The notes below the pieces were generated by a model. The model did not search any database and was not told where the DNA came from. It saw nothing but the letters and a program-made list of their open reading frames with translations. 64,000 nt of DNA from Balanoglossus misakiensis (taxonomy: Eukaryota; Hemichordata): contig CM082585.2 in NCBI GenBank assembly GCA_040954595.2, positions 1,488,001-1,552,000 on the forward strand, read 5' to 3'. Within the stretch, counting starts at the first letter, position 1; every line of letters starts with the position of its first letter. The position numbers and the translations under genes are program-made. Shown piece after piece: positions 8,656 through 19,174 of the stretch.

Positions 8656-9583
8656 TAGCCGGGAGACCAGGGCGTCGATCTAAAATACAACGCTCGGGGA
8701 CAGTCGAGCAAGTCCTGCTGAGCTGAAAGATAGTAGTCTTGGCAACGATCGAGGTCGCTTAGTAACAAATGGATAACGAGTGATCTATCAAATGTTGACG
8801 GGCGCCAGTGGTTGGATGATATAATTAAAGGCACGTAAGCTGTAACTGGATAAAAAATTAAAGTTTTAAATAATCTCATATATGCTTTTAATTATGTCTA
8901 TTAAATGCTATTTCATGATAATATATCAAGCTCAACACTTATTTATGACAAAATGGCCAAAAATTAAAGAAAAACGAAAATTCCTGCAATTTTAAAAAAA
9001 GCGCAATATTGCAATGAAAAATGAAAATCTGATGTCTCAGTGGTGTACATTTACTTCCATGAGCTCAAGTGGATGAGATCATGTTTTGTTTATGAAGTTT
9101 CACAACCGGAAATGCAACATTTTCATTGTTTCTTGCATTTTCCCACGGTGGCGGCCATAATCGCTTGCGGCAAAGCTTTATTATTTATCTGGTTAAAACT
9201 TGCATATGCACTCATACTTAGGGTTTATAATGCTTGTGTATTGTTCACTACCTCCATCTGCATGGACTAATGGTAGTGCAGTTTGAAACAAAAATTATGA
9301 AAATTATCCCAAAAGTTACACCTTACGTGCCTTTAACAAAGCTTGGTTATGAATATTCATACACTTTCAAAACCACTCCCACATCCCATCGCGGGAATTT
9401 CACACATGACTCCACCTCTATTTCCTTATTTAGAAGGCGACGATGTCATGTGGTTAACATTGAGTGACCAATTAGCTTACACGCAAGATTTACCACACGT
9501 GTCGTTCTACGAACAGAATTCTGTTCGTAAATAGAGACTGTCCCCGGGCGTTTCTTTTCCCCGACGCCCTGGTCTCCAGGCTA
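8656..9583. mobile_element. 928-bp non-autonomous DNA transposon with TIRs and 9-bp target duplication
   Basis: The ends are inverted repeats: TAGCCGGGAGACCAGGG on the left and, read inward, TAGCCTGGAGACCAGGG on the right. They match at 21 of the first 22 bases (8656-8677 and 9562-9583). After a diverged gap a second matching block (CGGGGACAGTC) extends the TIRs to about 50 bp. The direct repeat TGACAATCT lies immediately outside both ends (8647-8655 and 9584-9592), a 9-bp target-site duplication. That length suits Mutator-like elements (8-11 bp), but without a transposase the superfamily is only inferred. The interior has no gene and carries a 22-bp palindrome near the right end. Confidence 0.85.
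9508..9529. repeat. 22-bp perfect palindrome inside the TIR element
   Basis: ACGAACAGAATTCTGTTCGT (9509-9528), plus one more complementary base on each side, is self-complementary with no loop. It lies just inside the right TIR of the 8656-9583 element. It could be part of a subterminal binding site or a remnant of a foldback structure; no function is shown. Confidence 0.7.
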
Positions 9584-9592
9584 TGACAATCT

Positions 9593-9895
9593 CGCTGATA
9601 GGCGCAGCTGGAATTTATGTTTCTGTGGTATGATTATTGTATTTTATCAATGCACAATCACGATGGGCGAGTTTCAAGCAAGCAATTGGATTCGCTTCAA
9701 TCCCTCACTAAAATCTAGACTGCACCACTGTATAATAACACAATACAGTCTTCTAGCCTCATGGTATAAACAGGAACTCTTGTCTGCTGGACATCCGTGT
9801 ACTTTGGTCTACTGAGTGAACGCGTTACGTATAGAGGTAGCGCAAAGTGAAAACCTATTTAAGGCAGCCACAACAATCAGTGTTGACGTACATAC
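9593..9895. other. Noncoding sequence between small mobile elements
   Basis: About 300 bp without a supported gene. The open frame at 9630-9815 has no recognisable features, and I see no repeats here. Confidence 0.4.
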
Positions 9896-9998
9896 AATCT
9901 GACTAAAATCGCAGTTGGTATGACGACAGCATACTAATAATACTGTACCACATAAGTAAAAGACGTCGTCGTACCATACATCTGATTTTATTCAGATT
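9896..9998. repeat. Foldback element, copy A
   Basis: A 103-bp inverted repeat. The left end reads AATCTGACTAAAATC and the right end, read inward, AATCTGAATAAAATCAG. The arms continue with related GGTATGACGAC and GGTACGACGACG blocks around a non-palindromic centre. Arms and ends match the foldback element at 10250-10379, so the two are copies of one family. Confidence 0.7.
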
Positions 9999-10016
9999 AC
10001 TGCATATTTGCATATA

Positions 10017-10223
10017 CTGTGAAACAAGTTATTTTCGCGAGCAATACATTTTCGCGAGATACGTGAGAGCCAAAATGGTATGAAAATAAGAGGTCGCATA
10101 ATTATTTTTGAAGATAACGATGCAGTGAATGAAATAAGAGAACGCGAAAATTAATACTCGCGAAACAGTAGCCTCTCTCGATATCGTGAAAATTTCAACT
10201 CGCTAAAATAAAGTGTTTTACAG
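10017..10223. mobile_element. 207-bp MITE with TIRs and TA target duplication
   Basis: The left end CTGTGAAACAAGTTATTTTC and the right end, read inward, CTGTAAAACACTTTATTTTA are inverted repeats of about 26 bp running to GCGAG. TA flanks both sides (10015-10016 and 10224-10225). The interior is rich in TTTCGCGAG / CTCGCGAAA words. A TA target duplication suits the Tc1/mariner group, but no transposase is present and the terminal bases are not the usual CAGT, so the group is uncertain. Confidence 0.75.
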
Positions 10224-10249
10224 TAGTTTATGTATGTAAAGTGTTCCTG

Positions 10250-10379
10250 ATGTTAACACAATCTGTTTGAAATCAGATGTAGGCCTAGGGAATGGCGACG
10301 TAGTTTTTTGATGCTGCGACAGCATAAAAAACACGTCGCCGTTCCCTACATCTGATTTTAATCAGATTAGCGTTAACAT
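10250..10379. repeat. Foldback element, copy B (130 bp near-perfect palindrome)
   Basis: The arms begin ATGTTAAC and end GTTAACAT, then continue inward with AATCTG, AAATCAGATGTAGG, GGCGACGT and TTTTTTGATGCTG, each mirrored on the other side around a 4-bp loop (CGAC, about 10317-10320). The main asymmetry is a 5-bp CCTAG insertion in the left arm. It could extrude as a long hairpin. It is a better preserved relative of copy A. Confidence 0.8.
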
Positions 10380-12045
10380 AACTTTATCAGAATAAGTTAA
10401 CGCCATAACTTTGACAGAATAAGAGTTGCCTCAAACGGCTCTAACCGAATTTCCATTAATAGCAGAACAAACAAGCTGTAATCAATACGCCAACCTTTAA
10501 AATATTACTTTAGAAAGTTTGTATTCATACTTTCTTCAAGTTGTCATAACGCTAACCCGAAATGTGTTTTAGTATTGCCTTTGTATTAATGGGCTAGATT
10601 CATGGCGTTATATGTCATAAATTAAAAAGACAACCCTTATTGTTTTTGATAATATTTATGTCGGAGAATCCACAATGAAAAATATGTATTTTCAATTTCA
10701 TAACTCAAAATAATTTTCAAATCCATGACCTTATTTTCAACTCCAGTGATCGTACATCCTGAACCTTGTTCCAGTAAATGATTGGTCATTACAGGGTTAA
10801 TGGGCACTCTCCCGTTCTCTTCCTCCGCAGTTTCATTCATGTTCTTGTTTGACGGAAATGGGTGTGACCAGACGCTTGAATGTTTTCATGTGGGTTGAGT
10901 TGTTCATCGGGAACGGCCTCCTGGTGTGTCTGTACAGGTACGCAAGGAGAAACTGCCCACAAGAAGCTGCGAGTGAAACTATTTAAGGTAGTATGTGCCT
11001 CGCGGTCCGAGATTCTGACAAATGATAGTCCTCAAAACTTTTTCAAGTCATTGATTTACTAAAGTGTGTGGTGAGTCTCTTTGAAAACAACAACAATATT
11101 ACTCATCATATTGTAATTTTTTGAAACTATAAAATGAAGTTGACAATGCACCAAACAGATTCTATTTATTTCTTCATGACCATGTTCACCCCAAGGTCAT
11201 ATGGACCTGCAAGTATATGCCAGAGCCAGAGTCGACATTACCGAAGCCAGAGTTTAAAGCTTACAGGTCACCCCTTGCCAGCTCATGACTAGCTAAACTG
11301 CCATGGATGCCAAGAGATATATGACTACGGTAACCTGTAGATGGTTTCAGTATGTTTGAAGAAAGTGGTGGCGCACTTTTGGCTACATTTGAAATGGCTA
11401 TGGTACCAGTGGTTGAATTTGCAAAGGTGACCTTTGACCTGGCATCTTTAAAGATATTAAAGAACGATTTACCATTCCTTGTTGTCGTAAAATGACATCT
11501 GTAATAACTTATATTTTATCTGTTCATCTTGAAGTACTATATATTTAAACGCCAATTTTCCATTGCCAATCAAGTTTTTACAAATAAATTGTAATATGCA
11601 TGTTGATTTTACAAAAACTCCTTACTTCCAAGTGAATTCTGTTACACATCACGTAACTATTTTCCCCACGAATTCTTCAGTTGCTAACTCGGAAATTTCA
11701 TATATTGGGCAGAAATTGGATACATTACCCAGCCATTAAAATTACAGTTTTCTATTTTAATTGATCGTCCATAACTTCAAGTACTTTGACTTGACATACA
11801 TTAAAAACATCATGGTGAATAAATAAAAATTATTTGATTATCTAATTGTGCATGTTTACATGGTTTTATTTTAGTATGCTGGGTACTTAATGTCTAATGG
11901 CTCGCTGATTTTATACTGTTCAAGATGACAATCTAATTTTAGTTTTCAGCTGATAATTGAAATCAATGATTCAAAAAAATTGAATTTTGACATAAATAAA
12001 CTTCTTGTTCATGGCAGTTGCTGTGTTTTGTTTCATTTGTATTCA

Positions 12046-12077
12046 ATTTTTGCAAGCATACATTTTTGCAAGCATAC
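12046..12077. repeat. 16-bp tandem duplication
   Basis: ATTTTTGCAAGCATAC occurs twice, exactly, in tandem (12046-12061 and 12062-12077). It looks like a recent slippage event. Confidence 0.8.
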
Positions 12078-13002
12078 CATTGAGCACAGTTTGATTTGAT
12101 TAAACACGTTTATCGGAAAATTTTGTCATTTGAAATATCTGTTTTTGCGCCCTCTACCATTTGACCAAATGATTCTCTTATTTTGGTGGCCTTTGTCTGT
12201 GTATATGAGAATACTATAGTACTCTCGCATCGATCATAGTAGAAGTTGATAACGTCTCTTGCCACGTGGCCTGGAAGAAAGGCGATCTTTAGAGTAAAAA
12301 AAACAAACTATCCAGATAGGAAGCTAGAAAAGAAGTTGAATCGTTGAAATTTTATTTATTTTATATTGTTAATATCGTTGGTGATGTTGACTGGCCGACA
12401 ATCTTTGTCACACGAGTCTTTGCAGGCAGATTAAAACATTGCCTATTCCAGCAATAATCACAACAGGAGTGTGTCACACAGGAGACAGTTGGGATTATAG
12501 TCATAATCTACCTTAGTTTGTTGTCAACAACCAGATGTGGTCGCATTCCGTGCATCCGTGCATATTTTGGAACAACGACTCTATCGAACAGACGTATTTC
12601 AAACACCTTGGAGAAAAACATCGATGACCAGTGGAATTGACTGTCGCTTGAAATCCGATAGGAATACACCTGTTTACGGTGGACGATACCGACACTCCTC
12701 TGCTAACTTAATCTGCTCTGCTAACTATACCTGCTTTGATTAAGTTGCGTCTAAAACTTTCCTTACAATACAATGTGGGTCTCGACTGTCGGTCCCAACT
12801 ATAGCGACGACAGCCTCGGTATGTTTCGCCGATAGCAATCCGGAGATGAAATTTGCATACAGCAATATCTTTCAAGATAAATAATTTATGTCCTAAAGGT
12901 ATTACTTTTAGTGGTCTGACGGAGACGTTTTCTGCTGTAACATGCAAAACCTGCGGCGGACCTGAGGTCATGTTGCGAACACTGTAGTTTTGTTACGCCC
13001 GC

Positions 13003-13063
13003 CATCCTTCGGACGTTTACCTCATCGGGGCTTCTTTGGGGAATCAGCCACGTCCGAAGGGTG
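13003..13063. repeat. Short inverted repeat
   Basis: CATCCTTCGGACGT (13003-13016) pairs with ACGTCCGAAGGGTG (13050-13063) at 13 of 14 positions around a 33-bp loop. It could be the ends of a tiny element or a structured RNA. Nothing nearby supports either reading. Confidence 0.5.
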
Positions 13064-13450
13064 AGAGTGTAAATTCTCTCCCTCTCCTTCTCCACCCAAC
13101 ATATTCATAGAGTCAGAGAGAGGTACCCGGCATATCGTAAACTTAACGAGAGGCATAACGAGACTTTCAACAAGTTTTCCGAGTAACACAAATAGTTGTG
13201 GTTTATTACTGGTCACACGTAAGAATTACACGACTCTATCCATGCTCGTTGACTCCCGTCACGGATCTCCGGTGATAATAATGTGATATCAAATTTCACC
13301 ACCTCTTATTAATACGTTAGTCAAGTATTATGTCATAAAAGGAACACGTCATCTTAATATTTCTTAAACATGAACTTAGCGCGTGATATCTCTATCTCGT
13401 TCTGACATGTATCAATTACACAATCTTGTTTACTCTGAGTCAAATACCTA

Positions 13451-16035
13451 TTTTTTTTTGGTGATTTTCACCGATGTTTTTTTTTTCAAAAATCGACGAA
13501 CCAATGATTTTTTTCAAAATCGACGAAATTTTGAGATTATGCAAAGTCGAAAATTTTTCATTTTTTGATGATTTTCACCCATGATTTTTTTCAAAAATCT
13601 ACGAAATTTTGAGATTTTGCAAACTCGAAAATTTGTCATTTTTTTATGATTTTCACCCATGATTTTTTTTTAAAAATCGACGAACCCATAATTTTTTTCA
13701 AAATCGACGAAATTTTGAGATTTTGCAGTCTAAAATGTTTCATTTTTTGATGATTTTCACCCATGTTTTTTTTTCAAAAATCGACGAACCCATGTTTTTT
13801 TTCAAAAGTCGACGAAATTTTGAGATTTTGCAGTCTTAAATTTGTCATTTTTTGATGGTTTTCACCCATGTTTTTTTAAAAAATCGACGAACCCGTGATT
13901 TTTTTTCAAAATCGACGAAATTTTGAGATTTTGCAAAATCAAAAATTTGTCATTTTTTGATGATTTTCACCCATGTTTTTTTTTTCAGAAATCGACGAAC
14001 GCATGTTTTTTTTCAAAAATCGACGAAATTTTGAGATTTTGCAGTCGAAAATTTGTCATTTTTTGATGGTTTTCACCCATGTTTTTTTAAAAAATCGACG
14101 AACCCGTGATTTTTTTCAAAATCGACGAAATTTTGAGATTTTGCAAAATCAAAAATTTGTCATTTTTTTGATGATTTTCACCCATGATTTTTTTTCAAAA
14201 ATCGACGAAATTTTGAGATTTGCAGTCGAAAATTTGACATTTTTTGATGATTTTCACCCATGATTTTTTCAAAAATCGACGAACCCATATTTTTTTTCAA
14301 AATCGACGAAATTTTGAGATTTTGCAAAGTCGAAAATTTGTCATTTTTTGATGATTTTCACCCATGTTTTTTTTTTCAAAAATCGACGATATTTTGAGAT
14401 TTCGCAAAGTTGAAAATTTGACATTTGTTGATGATTTTCATGAGCTATAGCCTATGATTTTTTTTTCAAAAATCGACGAAATTTTGAGATTTTGCAGTCG
14501 AAAATTTGTCATTTTGTTGATTTTCACCCATGTTTTTTTTAAACAATCGACGAACCCATGATTTTTTTTCAAAATCGACGAACTTTTGAGATTTTGCAAA
14601 ATCGAAAATTTGTCATTTTTTGATGATTTTCACCCATGATTTTTTTTCAAAAATCGACGAACCCATAATTTTTTTCAAAATCGACGAAATTTTGAGATTT
14701 TGCAAAGTCGAAAATTTTTCATTTTTTGATGATTTTCACCCATGTTTTTTTAAAAAATCAACGAACCCATGATTTTTTTTCAAAATCGACGAAATTTTGA
14801 AATTTTGCAAAATCAAAAATTTGTCGTTTTTTTGAGGATTTTCACCCATGATTTTTTTTTCAAAAATCGACGAAATTTTGAAATTTTGCAGTCGAAAATT
14901 TGTAAATTTTTGATGATTTTCACCCATGTTTTTTTAAAAAATCAACGAACTCATGCTTTTTTTCAAAAGTCGACGAAATTTTAAGATTTTGCAGTCTTAA
15001 ATTTGTCATTTTTTGATGGTTTTCACTCATGTTTTTTTAAAAAATCGACGAACCCGTGATTTTTTTTCCAAATCGACGAAATTTTGAGATTTTGCAAAAT
15101 CAAAAATTTGTCATTTTTTTGATGATTTTCACCCATGATTTTTTTTCGAAAATCGACGAAATTTTGAGATTTTGCAGTCGAAAATTTGTCATTTTTTGAA
15201 GATTTTCACCCATGATTTTTTTCAAAAATCGACGAACCCATAATTTTTTTCAAAATCGACGAAATTTTGACATTTTGCAAAGTCGAAAATTTGTCATTTT
15301 TTGATGATTTTCACCCATGTTTTTTTTCAAAAATCGACGAACCCATGGTTTTTTTTCAAAAATCGACGATATTTTGAGATTTCGCAAAGTTGAAAATTTG
15401 ACATTTGTTGATGATTTTCATGAGCTACAGCCAATGATTTTTTTTTCAAAAATCGACGAAATTTTTAGATTTTGCAGTCGAAAATTTGTCATTTTGTTGA
15501 TTTTCACCCATGTTTTTTTTAAACAATCGACGAACCCATGATTTTTTTTCAAAATCGGCGAACTTTTGAGATTTGGAAAATCGAAAATTTGTCATTTTTT
15601 GATGATTTTCACCCATGATTTTTTTACAAAAATCGACGAACCCATGATTTTTTTCAAAATCGACGAAATTTTGAGGTTTTGCAAAGTCGAAAATTTTTCA
15701 TTTTTTGATGATTTTCACCCATGTTTTTTTTTAAAAATCAACGAACCCATGATTTTTTTTCCAAATCGACGAAATTTTGAGATTTTGCAAAGTCGAAAAT
15801 TCACCCATGTTTTTTTAAAAAATCAACGAACCCATGATTTTTTTCAAAATCGATGAAATTTTGAGATTTTGCAAAGTCGAAAATTCACATGTTTTTTTTC
15901 AAAAATCGACGAACCCATAATTTTTTTCAAAATCGACGAAATTTTGAGATTTTGCAAAATCAAAAATTTGTCATTTTTTGATGATTTTCACCATGATTTT
16001 TTTCAAAAATCGACCAAATTTTGAGATTTTGCAGT
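13451..16035 (-). repeat. 78-bp satellite, degenerate left-edge block (minus orientation)
   Basis: This is the first block of the satellite that fills the rest of the window. Read on the minus strand, each monomer contains CATGGGTGAAAATCATC, then TGACAAATTTTCGAC, TTGCAAAATCTCAAAAT and TTTCGTCGATTTTTGAAAA. Many monomers here carry an extra half-unit of about 28 bp (GGGTTCGTCGATTTTTG) that duplicates the end of the monomer. Lengths vary through A-run changes and small indels, so the copies are much less uniform than those beyond 35 kb. The array opens abruptly near 13451. It ends at the transposon insertion, which splits a monomer. Confidence 0.95.
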
Positions 16036-16860
16036 TAGTGCGGTATGGTATGTCATGAAAAACAGCTCCCGTAGGATTGTTGTGCTAAAATTGATTTTTT
16101 TGCTGTTTTGGCTTCTATTGGGACCCAACTACCCGAAAATGATGGGGTGCAATTTTAAGGGCCCCTCCATCATATTTTTCTCGGGGGGGGGGTACTTCCG
16201 TTTTGTGGTATGATGTGTATTCCCGTAGGATTTTTGTGCTAAAATTGATTTTTTTGCTGTTTTGGCTTCTATGGGGACCCAACTACCCGAAAATGATGGG
16301 GTGCAATTTTTAGGGCCCCTCCATCATATTTTTTCGGGGGGGGGGTCGTCACTCCTGTTTTGGCCTCCCCGAAGATATTTATTCACCTATCTACTCCATT
16401 TTCGTAGAATTTTCTGCTAAAGAATTTTTTTTTTGCTGTTTTGACACCTGGTCACAAAAGATCACATGCAAATTTTAGGGCCCCTCTATTACATTTGTGG
16501 GGGGGGGGGGCACTTACATTCCGACAATCTTAACGGTATTTGTTCACCTATACCGTGTATTCTCGTAGGAGTTTTTGCTAATAGTTATTTGTTTTGTTTG
16601 CTGTTTTGGTTTCAATGATGAATAAACATCCCCAAAATGATGGAAATCAATTTGTTGGACCCCTCCATCACATTTTCTTGCAGGGGGGGGGGGGTCACTT
16701 TAGTTTTAGCAGCCCTGGAGATATTTGTTCATAGTGTGACATGTGTATTTGTAAAGGATTTCTTCCAATTTCTTTTTTTTTAACTTCTATGGGGACCTAA
16801 CTGCTCAAAAATGAGGTCAAATTTTAGGGCCTCTCCACATATTGGGAATCTTAAATATTA
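16036..16860 (+). repeat. Left terminal repeat: five tandem G-run units
   Basis: Units share CCCGTAGGATTTTTGTGCT, TTTTTTGCTGTTTTGGCTTC, GGGGACCCAACTACCCGAAA, AGGGCCCCTCCATCATATTT and a G-run. G-runs lie at 16183-16192, 16336-16345, 16499-16510 and 16683-16694. Spacing is 153-184 bp. Identity falls going inward. Confidence 0.85.
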
Positions 16861-17169
16861 GACGGTTTATGGGTAAACATATCAGTTACCTACATTTGTA
16901 TCAGTTGTCATATATACTACAGCGCTATCTTATTTTTATAAATATACTTAGTTGAATTTTGACACTAACAAATCAACCACAAATATCTCTCTGGTTTGGA
17001 CTTAGCATAATATACCTCCCCTCACCTTGGACCGCCACCCAACTCATCACCACACTCATGTTTTCTATGGTTTACAAAAATATAGTATACTAGGCTATAC
17101 CAAATAGTGAACACCTATTGCCTGGCCATGAGGGCCATAGCAGCCGTTTATTACACCCGAGGGGCCGTG

Positions 17170-17205
17170 AGTTACCAGAATCATATGCATATGATTCTGG
17201 TAACT
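17170..17205. repeat. 36-bp perfect palindrome in the transposon core
   Basis: The arm AGTTACCAGAATCATATG (17170-17187) is followed directly by its exact reverse complement (17188-17205), with no loop. In sequence this AT-rich an 18-bp perfect arm is very unlikely by chance. It may be a small inserted element or a structural site. Confidence 0.85.
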
Positions 17206-17761
17206 TTTTCGTTAAGAGTTGTTTATTCTTTCGTAGCACAATCAATGTCTGAGATATTTACCATTGTACTAAAATTCTCATCGATATAAGTCTGTGCATA
17301 AACTCTGAAGTACGTTTTAATCAACACTTGTTTTTTGGGGTATTAAAACGATATTCAGTTGAACTCATTTCAAAGTTAAATACTGTCGTAAATAAAGCCA
17401 TATCAGTTGAAGTATTGTCTATTTTAAAGTAGTATTTTCAAAATTTTCATGCCAATAGCAAAATAGTGCTGTAAAAAGCCCTTGAACTATGTCTTACTTC
17501 TAAAACTTGTTTTGGTAAACATTAACAATATCAAATTTGGCTCATTTTGTAGCTCAATACTACTGAAAATAAAACAAGTCTGTGAACTACATCTCAGTTT
17601 TATTACTAAATACATATTGGCTATTTTCTTAGCACCGTAAGCAGCGTTTTACGTTCCAGTTCGATAGCTATTAGGACATTTTGCAATAAACTACAGAATT
17701 AATATGTAGATAAAAATAAGATTTGCGTGATCTGTGAAAAGGGTGCCACCCCTTCATCACA

Positions 17762-17995
17762 ATGAGAGATAAATCATACGCAACAAATTGTCCTGAACTT
17801 CCCCCAATCAAAAAGAATGGGTGGAAATCGGAGAATGGCGTGTTTTATCCAGTAAAATGTCTTGCTCTCCCTGCACCAAAGGCAGTACTAGAGCTTATCA
17901 AATGTGGCTGCAAAGCAGGTTGTAGGGGACGTTGCAGTTGCTCAAAGAATGATTTACTATGTACTCCCCTCTGCAAATGCTATGGTGGAGACTGA
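17762..17995 (+). CDS. 77-residue ORF with a cysteine-rich (CXC-like) C terminus
   Basis: ATG at 17762, stop at 17993-17995. The N-terminal part has GWKSENGVFYPV and LPAPKAVLELIKCGC. The C terminus holds eight ordered cysteines (C48, C50, C54, C58, C60, C67, C71, C73; pattern CxC-x3-C-x3-CxC-x6-C-x3-CxC) with basic residues between them. This resembles tesmin/TSO1-type CXC zinc-binding modules. I also recall similar Pro-Ala-Pro plus Cys-rich tails on uncharacterised, transposon-associated proteins of invertebrates, but I could not verify this. It is probably the last part of a longer protein whose upstream region is deleted or diverged: the frame closes only eight codons before the ATG (stop at 17735-17737). 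It lies inside the inverted-repeat element and may be a remnant of that element's own gene or captured sequence. Expression is unknown. Confidence 0.5.
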   Translation: MRDKSYATNCPELPPIKKNGWKSENGVFYPVKCLALPAPKAVLELIKCGCKAGCRGRCSCSKNDLLCTPLCKCYGGD

Positions 17996-18341
17996 AAACC
18001 AGGGGGAAATGTTCTTGAAGATAACGACACTGGCGATGAGTAGATCAAACAGAACTGGGTTTCGTGAAAATGATGATTGAGAATACCAAGATATCAGAAA
18101 AGAATCGTTATGCTTCTTGGGTTGTTTATTGCACCGTCCGTGGTAGGGAGGGTGCCTCAAGGGTCCATTTTATGAGATGGGACTGTAGCTCGGAAAATAA
18201 ACTAAAATACACATTATGTACTTTATTATATATAAAGGAGTTTTAATTTACCTTAGTATACTAAATTTAGAATAAACGAAAAAATCTAAGATAAAAAAAA
18301 AACTACTGTTACAACGGGTTGGCGAAAACAAATATAGAGAA

Positions 18342-19174
18342 CCCCCCCCCCCCACCAAAAAATGTGGTAAAGGGGTCCAACATTTTGCACACCATCACTT
18401 TTCGGCAGTCAGTCTGCATTCAAGCCAAAGGAGCAAACCAAATTGCAAGAAATACCACGACAATACTAACCGTATAGTAAATAGGTGAATAAGTATCTTC
18501 AGGGTGGCCAAAACAGAAATGATTACCCTCCCCCCCCCCAAGACATGATGGAAGGTTCCAAAAATTTGAACCCCATCATTTTAGTTCTGGTGGAGCCCCA
18601 TTGAAACCAAAACATCAAAGAAAAATAATATTTTTAGCAAAATATTCTATGAGAAGGGAGTAAATAGGCCAACAAACAACTTCGGAGTGGCCAAAATGGA
18701 AGTGCCCCCCCCCAAATAAAAAATGATGGAGGGGCCCTATAATTTGCACCCGATTATTTTTGGCCAGGTTGGTCTCCTCCAAAGCAAACACAACAAAAAC
18801 AAATTAATTGTAGCCCAAATTCCCATGATGATAGAGTAAATAGGTGAACAAATATCCTCGAGTGACCAAAACAGAAGAGACCCCCCGAAAAAAATTGATG
18901 GAGGGGCCCTAAAAATTGCACCCCATGATTTTTGGGTAGTTGGGTCCCCATTGAAGCCAAACAGCAAAAAAAATCAATTTTAGCAGAAAAATCCTACGGG
19001 AATACACATCATACCACAAAACGGAAGTACCCCCCCCCCAGAAAAATATGATGGAGGGGCCCTTAAAATTGCACCCCATCATTTTCGGGTAGTTGGGTCC
19101 CCGTAGAAGCCAAAACAGCAAAAAAATCAATTTTAGCACAAAAATCCTACGGGAATACACATCATACCACACTA
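18342..19174 (-). repeat. Right terminal repeat: five tandem units, inverted relative to the left end
   Basis: This is the reverse complement of the left array. C-runs lie at 18342-18353, about 18530-18539, 18705-18713, 18881-18886 and 19030-19039, spaced 149-189 bp. The outermost unit (CCTACGGGAATACACATCAT at the end) is nearly identical to the left outermost unit, while inner ones are diverged. The open frames on the minus strand here are by-products of the repeats. Confidence 0.85.

Larger units (their letters stand above)
10380..13450. other. About 3 kb of noncoding DNA preceding the satellite
   Basis: No credible gene. The open frames here are 60-87 residues and overlap in conflicting frames (for example 12513-13216 on both strands). 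Small structures seen are a direct repeat of ATAACTTT..CAGAATAAG (about 10378 and 10404), a 16-bp tandem duplication at 12046-12077 and an inverted repeat at 13003-13063. Exons of a dispersed gene cannot be excluded, but I see none I can support. Confidence 0.5.
16036..19174. mobile_element. 3.1-kb DNA transposon with long, repeat-built TIRs, inserted in the satellite
   Basis: The left end TAGTGCGGTATGG and the right end, read inward, TAGTGTGGTATGA are inverted repeats. The flanking satellite monomer is split between GATTTTGC and CGAAAATTTG, with AGT on both sides (16033-16035 and 19175-19177), consistent with a 3-bp target duplication; the exact limits can slide by a base or two. Each terminus is about 0.8 kb and consists of five tandem units of 150-190 bp, mirrored between the ends. 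The two outermost units at each end are nearly identical and the inner ones increasingly diverged. The core of about 1.5 kb (16861-18341) contains a 36-bp palindrome, two diverged copies of a segment about 180 bp apart (from about 17324 and 17504) and the cysteine-rich ORF at 17762-17995. No transposase is recognised, so this copy is probably non-autonomous. Confidence 0.8.

Noticed and set aside
8387-9815. Several short open frames on both strands
   Set aside because: They overlap in conflicting frames, have no recognisable domains, and lie mostly in or beside the non-autonomous TIR element.
12513-13216. Overlapping minus-strand frames of 60-87 codons
   Set aside because: Three mutually overlapping frames with no splice-site support or conserved motifs. 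They look like chance in a less AT-rich stretch.
13451-16035. Open frames of 60-96 codons rich in Phe and Lys in the first satellite block
   Set aside because: They have the same cause as in the main array. No domain features appear beyond the repeated satellite translation.
16036-19174. Assignment to the CACTA (CMC) superfamily from the TAGTG/CACTA ends and 3-bp duplication
   Set aside because: CACTA elements begin with CACTA and end with TAGTG; here the order is reversed and no transposase is seen, so the superfamily is left open.
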